8,845 nucleotides of DNA from Thermoplasmata archaeon (GTDB taxonomy: Archaea > Thermoplasmatota > Thermoplasmata > Thermoplasmatales > Thermoplasmataceae), in assembly GCA_021797955.1 (NCBI GenBank), contig JAJZYV010000053.1, positions 1-8,845 on the forward strand, given 5' to 3'. Within the stretch, counting starts at the first letter, position 1. Each line of letters starts with the position of its first letter. A program made the position numbers and the translations under genes. Below are positions 1-5,779 of the stretch, piece by piece. The notes beneath the pieces were generated by a model. That model did not search any database, was not told the DNA's origin, and saw only the letters and a program-made list of their open reading frames with translations.

Positions 1-91
1 AACGAACCAGTCGTTGCATCTCTATGAAACCATGCCTACGGGAATGGTGAGACCAGCAGCAGGCACTAATCATTCAAGATGGAGTGGTTGA
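1..91 (+). other. 3' tail of an unrecognised reading frame, possibly a decayed TnpB/IS tail
   Basis: Frame 2 is open from the window edge to a TGA at 89-91 and reads as a short Pro/Gly/Ser-rich tail (… ETMPTGMVRPAAGTNHSRWS …). Such low-complexity proline/glycine-containing tails are common at the C-terminus of IS200/IS605-type TnpB proteins, downstream of the catalytic zinc-ribbon region, but no diagnostic motif lies inside the window. It could equally be a chance open frame, since about 29 open codons is not significant. It overlaps the start of the methyltransferase remnant in a different frame. Assignment to a transposon is a guess from composition only. Confidence 0.2.
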
Positions 92-368
92 CATAGTTTC
101 TATCGCAACGTCCAGGACACAAAAACTTGGAATTAGCGATAGAAATAGATTATTAAGTGGAAGCATCAGATTCATTCCAATTCAAGTGAAATTTGATCTT
201 GTTTTTAGTTCTCTTTCGTATCATTAATGGAATGAAACACAAAGCATTATTCAATTCATCTTGAAATATCTGAATCCCAATCCTTCGGGAAATGAACTTC
301 AAAATATTTCAGAAATTCTTCCAACAAGAGCTAATATATTCGAAATTGGTTCGATCTTGGAGTCATAA
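51..368 (+). pseudogene. Decayed class I SAM-dependent methyltransferase fragment
   Basis: The frame starting after the TGA at 48-50 is open to a TAA at 225-227, then continues in the same frame to a TAA at 366-368. It reads like the central part of a Methyltransf_11-type enzyme. There is a helix and turn with TQKLGISDR, then LLSGSIRFIPI, then the typical motif FDLVFSSLSYH, where the family normally continues HHW. Here the TAA replaces the codon between H and W, and WNETQSIIQFILKYLNP follows, matching the usual helix before the 'LKPGG' turn. The N-terminal nucleotide-binding part (GxGxG) is missing and the C-terminal part is not recognisable, so this is a truncated, stop-interrupted relic. 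The two halves keeping the same frame suggests fairly recent decay. The native substrate cannot be inferred. Confidence 0.6.
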
Positions 369-419
369 TTTTCATGAGCTTTAATTGATTGGAATATAAA
401 AAATAACTACCTATAATAT

Positions 420-438
420 ATAGACATATTGTGTCTAT
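420..438. promoter_or_regulatory. Perfect 7-bp-arm palindrome upstream of the transporter (candidate operator)
   Basis: The arms ATAGACA (420-426) and TGTCTAT (432-438) are exact reverse complements separated by 5 nt (TATTG). The 19-bp site ends about 25 bp upstream of the TATA-like box of the transporter gene, a position suited to an activator or to one half of a repressor site. No other copy was noticed elsewhere in the window. Function is inferred from position and symmetry. Confidence 0.4.
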
Positions 439-445
439 TTTCAAG

Positions 446-460
446 TAAGTATTCTACTTA
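446..460. promoter_or_regulatory. Second palindrome abutting the TATA box (candidate operator)
   Basis: TAAGTA (446-451) and TACTTA (455-460) are perfect 6-bp inverted arms around TTC. The site abuts the TATA-like box at 463-472, so it occupies the region where archaeal TFB contacts the BRE. A protein bound here would compete with TFB and repress. It is unrelated in sequence to the palindrome at 420-438. Confidence 0.4.
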
Positions 461-462
461 GA

Positions 463-472
463 AAATTTATAT
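463..472 (+). promoter_or_regulatory. TATA box of the transporter gene
   Basis: The A/T-only stretch AAATTTATAT is centred about 29 nt before the ATG at 497. With the usual archaeal spacing of about 25-27 nt from box centre to start site, transcription would begin within a few bases of the ATG, giving a leaderless or nearly leaderless mRNA. No Shine-Dalgarno-like sequence precedes the ATG, which agrees with this. Confidence 0.6.
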
Positions 473-496
473 GCCTATGTCATCGATATTGATGTA

Positions 497-1996
497 ATGA
501 CAACATCACAAAAGGAAAATGACCTTTTAAACGAACTGGATAATTCCGGTTTTAAAAAGAGTCACGTTAAGACAATGTTTGTTGCAGGAATGGGTTTCTT
601 TACAGACGCTTACCTGTTGTTCGTTTTAACAGTTGCAAGTCCAATATTGGCATCAAGTTATGGATTTAACTTAAGTGCAATACAGGGAACAACATCACTT
701 TTTGGATATGCCGTTTCCAATGTAGAAATAATTGAAGGCGGAGTATCATCTGCAGTTCTGTTTGGAGCATTTGTTGGGGCAATGCTATTCGGGCACATAT
801 CAGACAGATGGGGAAGGAAGAAAGTGTACGGGTTGGAACTCGCCATAATGATCGTTTTTACCTTACTTTCAGCTGTTTCTGTAAATTATGTTATGATGAT
901 TATAACAAGATTTATAGTGGGAATTGGAGTAGGTGGAGATTACCCAATAAGCTCAACCATTATGAGTGAATATTCAAGCACCAAGCACAGAGGGAAGCTA
1001 GTAAGTATGGTATTTGCAATGCAGGGCTTTGGATTAGTTTCAGGTGCCCTAGTAGGATTGGGATCAATTTTCATTTTGCCTCTGGGTGATTCATGGAGAT
1101 TAATGCTAGCCTTTGGAGCACTTCCAGCAATTTATGTAGTATATCTGAGAAGAAAACTGATGGAAACTCCGAGATTCTCATTACAGGTGCAGGGCAATGA
1201 GACAGAAGCCAGGAAGGCAGTGGGAAGAATAACAGGGAATTCAAACCTGGACGATGTAAGTGGTTCCCCAGTAAAAGTCCATGAAACAAAGTATGCTAAA
1301 TTGCTAAAAACATACTTAGTATTCGTATTGGGAACTACTATCAGCTGGTTCATATTTGATATGGCCTTCTATGGAACAACACTGAACAACGGATTCATAC
1401 TTTCAAACATAGGATACGGTTCTGCAGCAACACTAAAAGGAACAATTTTCAATGTTGCAATTGGAGATACTGTTCTTGCCGGTGCCTTTGCATTACCAGG
1501 ATACTGGATTGCAGTAGGTCTGATAGATAGAGTTGGAAGAAGAACATTGCAGTGGGTCGGATTTGGAGTGATGGCTATCGCTTACATAATACTTGGAGTC
1601 AAGTATTCATTCCTGAAAGGGGATATCGACCTGTTCGTTGTAATCTTCGGAATTTCATATCTCTTTGGAAATATTGGACCAAACACAACGACCTTTATAC
1701 TGCCAACAGAACTGTTCCCAACAAACATAAGATCGACAGGACACGGAATTGCTGCTTCAATTGCAAAACTTGGGGCAGGTATCTTTACTTTCTTATTCCT
1801 TATCTTAGGAACAGCCCTTGGAAACGGAGGGGAGTTTGAGTTACTTGGTGGAATGGCAATAGTTGGAGCAATAGTAACCATACTGACCATAAGGGAGACA
1901 AAGGGACTCAGTCTGGAAATATCCTCTGAGGAGCCGTCCCAGGGAATTATGAATTTCAAGCCAGCAGGGGAAGTCAGTGCAAAAATTGGAGAATAG
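497..1996 (+). CDS. MFS transporter of the phosphate:H+ symporter (PHS) family
   Basis: A 499-residue polytopic membrane protein with about 12 hydrophobic segments in two halves, joined by a hydrophilic loop at about residues 218-270. PHS-family signatures are clear: GFFTDAY (33-39), the inter-helix motif DRWGRKK (103-109), GGDYP (146-150), FDMAFYG (287-293), DRVGRR (344-349), GPNTTTFILPTE (394-405) and a C-terminal ETKG. Residues matching, as I recall them, the phosphate ligands of the fungal transporter PiPT all have counterparts with the right spacing: Y149, Q176, W284, D288, Y292 and N396. D37 also matches a conserved membrane-embedded acid. This favours inorganic phosphate uptake driven by protons, sensible for an acidophile. 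The neighbouring amino-sugar genes raise the alternative of a sugar substrate, but the residues argue against it. The ATG start is supported by the TATA spacing. Confidence 0.88.
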   Translation: MTTSQKENDLLNELDNSGFKKSHVKTMFVAGMGFFTDAYLLFVLTVASPILASSYGFNLSAIQGTTSLFGYAVSNVEIIEGGVSSAVLFGAFVGAMLFGHISDRWGRKKVYGLELAIMIVFTLLSAVSVNYVMMIITRFIVGIGVGGDYPISSTIMSEYSSTKHRGKLVSMVFAMQGFGLVSGALVGLGSIFILPLGDSWRLMLAFGALPAIYVVYLRRKLMETPRFSLQVQGNETEARKAVGRITGNSNLDDVSGSPVKVHETKYAKLLKTYLVFVLGTTISWFIFDMAFYGTTLNNGFILSNIGYGSAATLKGTIFNVAIGDTVLAGAFALPGYWIAVGLIDRVGRRTLQWVGFGVMAIAYIILGVKYSFLKGDIDLFVVIFGISYLFGNIGPNTTTFILPTELFPTNIRSTGHGIAASIAKLGAGIFTFLFLILGTALGNGGEFELLGGMAIVGAIVTILTIRETKGLSLEISSEEPSQGIMNFKPAGEVSAKIGE

Positions 1997-2004
1997 AGTT
2001 AAAA

Positions 2005-2040
2005 TTCTTCTTTTTTTTAATTAAAATTTTTTAGTTTTTA
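2005..2040 (+). terminator. T-rich terminator after the transporter gene
   Basis: Nine bases after the TAG stop comes a pyrimidine tract TTCTTC followed by eight T, then an A/T-only stretch with a second six-T run (2027-2032) and a five-T run (2035-2039). Archaeal RNA polymerase terminates at oligo-T tracts without needing a stem-loop. Together with the separate TATA box at 2071 this suggests that the transporter and the downstream kinase are separate transcripts. Confidence 0.6.
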
Positions 2041-2054
2041 ACCAATTTTTAGTT
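2025..2054 (+). repeat. Short tandem-like direct repeat AATTTTT(T)AGTT upstream of kinase 1
   Basis: AATTTTTTAGTT (2025-2036) is nearly repeated as AATTTTTAGTT (2044-2054), 19 nt later, about two helical turns apart. The second copy ends 16 nt before the TATA box of the kinase gene. It could be a paired regulator site, but the T-rich composition of a terminator region makes chance repetition likely. Confidence 0.25.
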
Positions 2055-2070
2055 GAAGTAAACCTAATCA

Positions 2071-2079
2071 TTATAAATT
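2071..2079 (+). promoter_or_regulatory. TATA box of kinase 1
   Basis: TTATAAATT is centred about 23 nt upstream of the ATG at 2098. No ribosome-binding site lies between them (…AAAAAGATCAGCGTTT-ATG), so a leaderless transcript is likely. The box follows the T-rich terminator of the upstream gene. Confidence 0.6.
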
Positions 2080-2097
2080 TTAAAAAGATCAGCGTTT

Positions 2098-3087
2098 ATG
2101 ATCCTGTCCATTGATGGTGGGGCAACGAAAACCTGTTCTATACTTTTTGATGAAAACGCCAAAAAAGTAATTGGAGTTGGTATCAGCGGTCCTTCTAATT
2201 TCACCACTGTGCCAGAGGAAACTGCTGTTAATGATATTGAACATACACTGAGGCAAATTAGAAAGAACTCGGGTGTGAATCCAACTGAAAGTTCGCATAT
2301 TATTGCTGGATTAGCTGGAATTGGTGATTCGAGCGAAACTACAAAGATTGGAACAAGCATGATTAAAAGAATGATGGGCAGAACAGATGTGGACGTTGTA
2401 AATGATGGTTTCGTTGCTTACAAAATGGCCAATCTTTTTGAAGATGGAGTTGTATTCGCGCCAGGAACGGGAAGTGTAGGATATGTTCAAAAGGACGGAG
2501 TTTTGAATAGGGTAGGTGGTTGGGGATGGTTCATGGGAGACGAAGGATCGGCCTCCTGGATAGGGAGAGAAGCAGTGAGAATTGCACAAAGGCAATCTGA
2601 TGGTATCCTGAAAGGAAATGAATTCATCGAATTGGTTGAAAATCATTTTTTGGGAGATTTCAGGGAGATTATGGGTGTTTTGGAAAGGGAGAGGAACAAG
2701 AGACAGGTTGCTCTTCTGAGTCACAGGGTCATTGAGATGGCTTATGAAGGAAATGAATATGCACTGAAAATAGTCAATGAGGCGGCCGATTACGATGCGA
2801 GTGTAATTAATTCCATGCTGGCAAATTTCAAATCATGTCCGAAAGTGTCCGTTCTTGGTGGAACAATGAAAGCAGGATCCATAATCCAGGACAGAATAAG
2901 AAATTCAGTAAAATGCCATATACGGTTTTATTACGGGTATCATGTTGCAATTGGAGGCATAATTATAAAACTGAACAAATTGGGAATAAAGGTGGAAGAA
3001 GAGTTCAGGGATGATATGATAGCTCAACTCAACCTGCTAATTGAAAATGAAGATAAAGTGTTGAGAAAGAATTCACTTGGATTTTGA
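2098..3087 (+). CDS. BadF/BadG-type (NAGK-like) amino-sugar kinase, paralogue 1
   Basis: A 329-residue cytoplasmic ASKHA-fold kinase of the BadF/BadG/BcrA/BcrD ATPase family, which includes eukaryotic N-acetylglucosamine kinase and bacterial GlcNAc/MurNAc kinases. Visible motifs: phosphate-1 loop IDGGATKT (5-12); N102-D103 in VNDG, where D103 matches the catalytic base of NAGK; phosphate-2 loop PGTGS (122-126); the family stretch GWGWFMGDEGS (141-151); adenosine loop GGT (254-256); and GYH (280-282) near the C-terminus. Length is normal for the family. The likely reaction is ATP-dependent 6-phosphorylation of N-acetylglucosamine or a related amino sugar, feeding the NagA and SIS enzymes encoded on the other strand. 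There is a second, clearly divergent paralogue at 4759-5775, so the two probably differ in substrate. The exact sugar (GlcNAc, GlcN, ManNAc or MurNAc) cannot be read from the sequence. The ATG start fits the promoter spacing. Confidence 0.85.
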   Translation: MILSIDGGATKTCSILFDENAKKVIGVGISGPSNFTTVPEETAVNDIEHTLRQIRKNSGVNPTESSHIIAGLAGIGDSSETTKIGTSMIKRMMGRTDVDVVNDGFVAYKMANLFEDGVVFAPGTGSVGYVQKDGVLNRVGGWGWFMGDEGSASWIGREAVRIAQRQSDGILKGNEFIELVENHFLGDFREIMGVLERERNKRQVALLSHRVIEMAYEGNEYALKIVNEAADYDASVINSMLANFKSCPKVSVLGGTMKAGSIIQDRIRNSVKCHIRFYYGYHVAIGGIIIKLNKLGIKVEEEFRDDMIAQLNLLIENEDKVLRKNSLGF

Positions 3088-3126
3088 AGGTTAATCCATT
3101 CGATATGCAAGTATCAGAATTAACCT
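3088..3126. terminator. 8-bp inverted repeat between convergent genes
   Basis: AGGTTAAT (3088-3095) and ATTAACCT (3119-3126) are perfect reverse complements around a 23-nt loop. The first arm begins at the base right after the TGA of kinase 1. It lies in the intergenic stretch where kinase 1 (+) and the OsmC gene (-) converge. A hairpin here could end or protect either transcript. There is no strong T-run after it on the plus strand, so a terminator role is tentative; a protein-binding site is also possible. Confidence 0.35.
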
Positions 3127-3195
3127 GAATCACGAATTGAATTGCGAATAAATGAAATATTAAAATCGATAGATTTCCTTGCTGCAATTTCCCTG

Positions 3196-3699
3196 TTATT
3201 CCTGATAAATGCTTGTTTTAATGGGATTTTGAATGGCGAAAATTGCAGGGCATCTATTCCAGGCTCGCTTTATTTGTTCTTTCAAATTGGTTTCGCAAAT
3301 CACTTCAATTTTCAATTCCTTTATTATAGGTAAGTCCGATTCTATTACCACCGGTGCTATATCATAAATTAGTTTTCCTCTTATTTTCAGTTCCTTGAGT
3401 TTTATTCCTTCATTGGAGCATTGGGAAGCCAAAGTTGACGAGTAGCAGGCCATGACTCCGAAAAGGAGATACGTCAGAGGTGTGGGGTTAACTCCAGGTC
3501 CGCCAAGTGCCGTTGGCTCATCACAGTTTGCTGTGAATCTTGAAAATTCGGTGTCCAGGTTTGCAGAGAATTGTGGGCTTCCATTCAAATGATAGGTACC
3601 ATCTATTGTCTTTTCTATTGGAATTGTGTTGTGATTAATTCTGGCCTTTTCTTTAGTTTTGTCCTGCATTTCCATCCTAATATTATTTATTATTTCCAT
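3196..3699 (-). CDS. OsmC/Ohr-family redox protein
   Basis: A 167-residue soluble protein with the OsmC fold signature: DEPTALGGPGVNPTPLTYLL (about 60-79), then the long central helix carrying the first redox cysteine, C85 in VMACYSS, and a second cysteine, C150 in NRCPAIFA, near the C-terminus. In OsmC/Ohr proteins this cysteine pair reduces organic hydroperoxides. The more divergent YhfA-like members have no proven substrate, and this sequence (GG-GxNPTP, CPxxxA) resembles that broad group more than true Ohr. The first ~25 residues are charged and poorly conserved-looking, so a start at an internal ATG (M9 or M11) is possible. It is transcribed divergently from the GNAT gene. It has no evident role in amino-sugar use and may be a peroxide-defence gene that sits here by chance. 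Confidence 0.82.
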   Translation of the reverse strand: MEIINNIRMEMQDKTKEKARINHNTIPIEKTIDGTYHLNGSPQFSANLDTEFSRFTANCDEPTALGGPGVNPTPLTYLLFGVMACYSSTLASQCSNEGIKLKELKIRGKLIYDIAPVVIESDLPIIKELKIEVICETNLKEQIKRAWNRCPAIFAIQNPIKTSIYQE

Positions 3700-3727
3700 G
3701 GATTCCTAATAGAATCGAACTAGAATA

Positions 3728-3738
3728 GTTTTTATTTG
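3728..3738. promoter_or_regulatory. Shared A/T promoter element between OsmC and GNAT genes
   Basis: GTTTTTATTTG is centred at about 3733. On the plus strand it lies 26 nt before the TTG start of the GNAT gene, the spacing expected for a leaderless transcript. On the minus strand it reads CAAATAAAAAC, about 34 nt before the OsmC ATG, which would leave a leader of roughly 8 nt. One A/T element could thus serve both divergent genes, or two overlapping boxes exist. The call rests on position and composition only. Confidence 0.4.
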
Positions 3739-3758
3739 TTAATAGGTATTTTGACGAG

Positions 3759-4700
3759 TTGATATATGATCAGAAAAAAAGAATAATACATCAAACATTT
3801 AGTTTGTACATGAAATTTGACAGTGAACAAATTGCTGATATTGTAGATATCTGGAATTCTCAACTTTCCGCTGATCCAACAAATTTAACTCAGTTGAAGA
3901 ACAAATATTTTGAGAATCCTTACGTCGACATATTTTGCCCTATTCTGAAGAATAAAAGTTTTTCATTAATCTGCAAGAAGTCAAAAAAATTTTTATATGA
4001 ACCATTTAGGGAGGACACAGCATGGATATTCGCTATGGCAATTGGAAATCGGAATGATTTGGATGAACTGTTGGACTTACAGATAGAAACGGCAAAATCC
4101 AATGGAATTAAAAGAATAATTTTTTCCAATTTTTCTCCAGGATACTTTTACCCAGGGATTGATCATGAAACTTATCCTGAAATCTACAAATATTTATTGA
4201 ATAGGGGTTTTAGGGAGAGTGAAGAAGCACTGGCAATGGATGCAAATCTGGGAAAATTAAGAATTTCCAGGCGTTCAGTGAAAGGAGTGGATATAAAAAA
4301 CCTGAATGAAAATGAAAAAGATGAATTATTGATACTTATTGAAAAGAACTTTCCTGCAGATTGCTACAAGAGAGCAAATGATGTGATAATGTCAGGCGGG
4401 TATGAACAGATTACGATAGCGAAACTTGACGGAAAAATTGTAGGATATTCAATGTTCTCTTCGGGAGAGGGAAAATATACCTACGCTGAAGGCGAAAGAT
4501 TTGGATGCTTCGAAGTGATTGAAAGCGCCAGGTCATTGGGAATAGGTAGCCTCCTGCTTGAAAAAACGCTCCTGAATATGAAATCAAATTTTATCAGAAA
4601 TGCATATTTTTTGTGGACCGGAGAAAAAGCTTCCCATCTGTACTCAAGGTATGGCTTCAGAGTTTTCAGAAAATTTAAGATAATGACTCTGGAAATATAA
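3759..4700 (+). CDS. Two-domain GNAT-family N-acetyltransferase
   Basis: A 313-residue cytoplasmic protein with two tandem GNAT-like halves. The N-terminal half (about 18-155) has a GNAT-type first helix (IADIVDIWN, 25-33) and ends in PGIDHETYPEIYKYLLNRGF (132-151), a pattern typical of this two-domain group. The C-terminal half (about 165-313) has strand KLDGKIVGYSMF, the acetyl-CoA pyrophosphate loop R258-S-L-G-I-G263 (R-x-x-G-x-G), and the closing motif WTGEKASHLYSRYGF (286-300). Only the second half has the cofactor loop, so the first is probably a degenerate, acceptor-shaping domain. The start is TTG at 3759, placed 26 nt after an A/T box; the alternative is ATG at 3810 (residue 18), which would still keep both domains. 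The acceptor is unknown. Lying between two amino-sugar kinases, an amino sugar or an amino-sugar peptide is plausible by context only. Confidence 0.78.
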   Translation: MIYDQKKRIIHQTFSLYMKFDSEQIADIVDIWNSQLSADPTNLTQLKNKYFENPYVDIFCPILKNKSFSLICKKSKKFLYEPFREDTAWIFAMAIGNRNDLDELLDLQIETAKSNGIKRIIFSNFSPGYFYPGIDHETYPEIYKYLLNRGFRESEEALAMDANLGKLRISRRSVKGVDIKNLNENEKDELLILIEKNFPADCYKRANDVIMSGGYEQITIAKLDGKIVGYSMFSSGEGKYTYAEGERFGCFEVIESARSLGIGSLLLEKTLLNMKSNFIRNAYFLWTGEKASHLYSRYGFRVFRKFKIMTLEI

Positions 4701-4728
4701 TTTCCCTTGTAACAAAAATTCCAATAAA

Positions 4729-4736
4729 GATAAATT
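4729..4736 (+). promoter_or_regulatory. TATA box of kinase 2; fixes its start codon
   Basis: GATAAATT is centred 26 nt upstream of ATG 4759, the classic archaeal distance for a leaderless transcript. The possible upstream GTG start at 4738 lies directly next to this box and would precede the expected transcription start, so it should not be used if this is the active promoter. Confidence 0.5.
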
Positions 4737-4758
4737 AGTGCCTTCGCATTTCCTCAGA

Positions 4759-5775
4759 ATGGTGTTTCTATCTGTAGACGGTGGTGCAACTAAGACAATA
4801 GCAATTATATATGATATAAAAGGAAAAATACTTGGTACAGGGCTTTCATCATCTTCAAACTACAGGAATATTGGTGTGGAACATGCCAGGTCAAGTATTT
4901 CCAGAGCCTTAGGCGAATCGCTTGAAAGATCCGGATATAAGATAGAGGATATTGAGTACAGTACATTTGCACTTGCAGGTGTAAAAGATTCAAATAAATC
5001 TACACAGATTATTGATGAATTTATCTCATCTTACAAATTGAGAGGCAAATATGAACTTCTAAACGATGGAGAAGCTGGTTTCAGATGCAGATTTCCGCAT
5101 GGAGATGGGATCATTGCTGCCCCCGGTACAGGAATGATATCCTATGGCAAGAAAGGCGGAACCATGGAAAGATGTAGTGGATGGGGATGGTTTATTGGGG
5201 ATGAAGGCGGAGCATTCTACATAGGAAGAAGGGCTATTCAGGAGGCTGCCAAAACTGCAGACGGCAGAACGGATAATCAGGGGTTGCTCAAAATGATCCT
5301 TGATAAATTTAATGTGAAAGAGCCAAGAATGCTTGTCAATGAAATATATGGAGAAAAAATAGATGTGAGAAATATAGCTTCAATTGCATCCCTAGTCTCT
5401 AAGCTTGCCAACAATGGGGATATAATCTCAAAGAAACTCTTAGAGGAGTCATCCAAGGAGGCCGCCCTTTGCGTAAAAGGCCTGATCAGAAAAATGAAAT
5501 TTAATGATGTCAGAGTCAGCGGGTATGGTGGGGTGTTCCGTTCAGGTGAGATATACTGGAATACATTCAAAAATGAAATTCTGCAAGAATTTCCAACCAC
5601 TAAATTTAAGAATCCTTTGCTTGGCTATCACGCAGTACTTGGGTCCATGCAAATTGTACTAGAGAAGATGGGGGTACAGATAGGAGAAGAGGAGGTTGAA
5701 ACACTTTCTCAGGAACTGACCTCCCTTGTAATGAAATTGCCAAAGGAAGAACTGAAGGATTTCCTGATGGTATGA
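4759..5775 (+). CDS. BadF/BadG-type (NAGK-like) amino-sugar kinase, paralogue 2
   Basis: A 338-residue ASKHA kinase of the same family as the protein at 2098-3087. I start it at ATG 4759 rather than GTG 4738. With this start the motifs fall at the same residue numbers as in paralogue 1: N102-D103, PGTG (122-125), WGW (142-144), GDEG (147-150). The TATA spacing agrees. Other motifs: VDGGATKT (6-13) for phosphate binding, GGVFRSG for the adenosine loop and GYH near the C-terminus. D103 is the expected catalytic base. It probably phosphorylates N-acetylglucosamine or a related hexosamine at C6. Differences from paralogue 1 include PGTGM instead of PGTGS, GDEGGAF instead of GDEGSAS, and GGV instead of GGT, consistent with separate substrates or regulation. 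Its stop codon lies 4 nt from the stop of the opposing nagA gene, so the transcripts must overlap at their 3' ends. Confidence 0.85.
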   Translation: MVFLSVDGGATKTIAIIYDIKGKILGTGLSSSSNYRNIGVEHARSSISRALGESLERSGYKIEDIEYSTFALAGVKDSNKSTQIIDEFISSYKLRGKYELLNDGEAGFRCRFPHGDGIIAAPGTGMISYGKKGGTMERCSGWGWFIGDEGGAFYIGRRAIQEAAKTADGRTDNQGLLKMILDKFNVKEPRMLVNEIYGEKIDVRNIASIASLVSKLANNGDIISKKLLEESSKEAALCVKGLIRKMKFNDVRVSGYGGVFRSGEIYWNTFKNEILQEFPTTKFKNPLLGYHAVLGSMQIVLEKMGVQIGEEEVETLSQELTSLVMKLPKEELKDFLMV

Positions 5776-5779
5776 GAAT

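Noticed and set aside
1582..1959. 125-codon minus-strand open frame inside the transporter gene
   Set aside because: It is antisense to conserved PHS-family motifs and has no promoter, ribosome site or recognisable domain.
3142..3333. 63-codon plus-strand frame starting in the gap after kinase 1
   Set aside because: Most of it is antisense to the C-terminal half of the OsmC gene. Hydrophobic content reflects complementary codons. No promoter or ribosome site is evident.
3766..3768. ATG near the GNAT start
   Set aside because: It is out of frame and hits a stop after six codons.
4738..4758. Upstream GTG start for kinase 2
   Set aside because: It adjoins the TATA box, adds seven residues not seen in the paralogue, and shifts the motif positions out of register with kinase 1.
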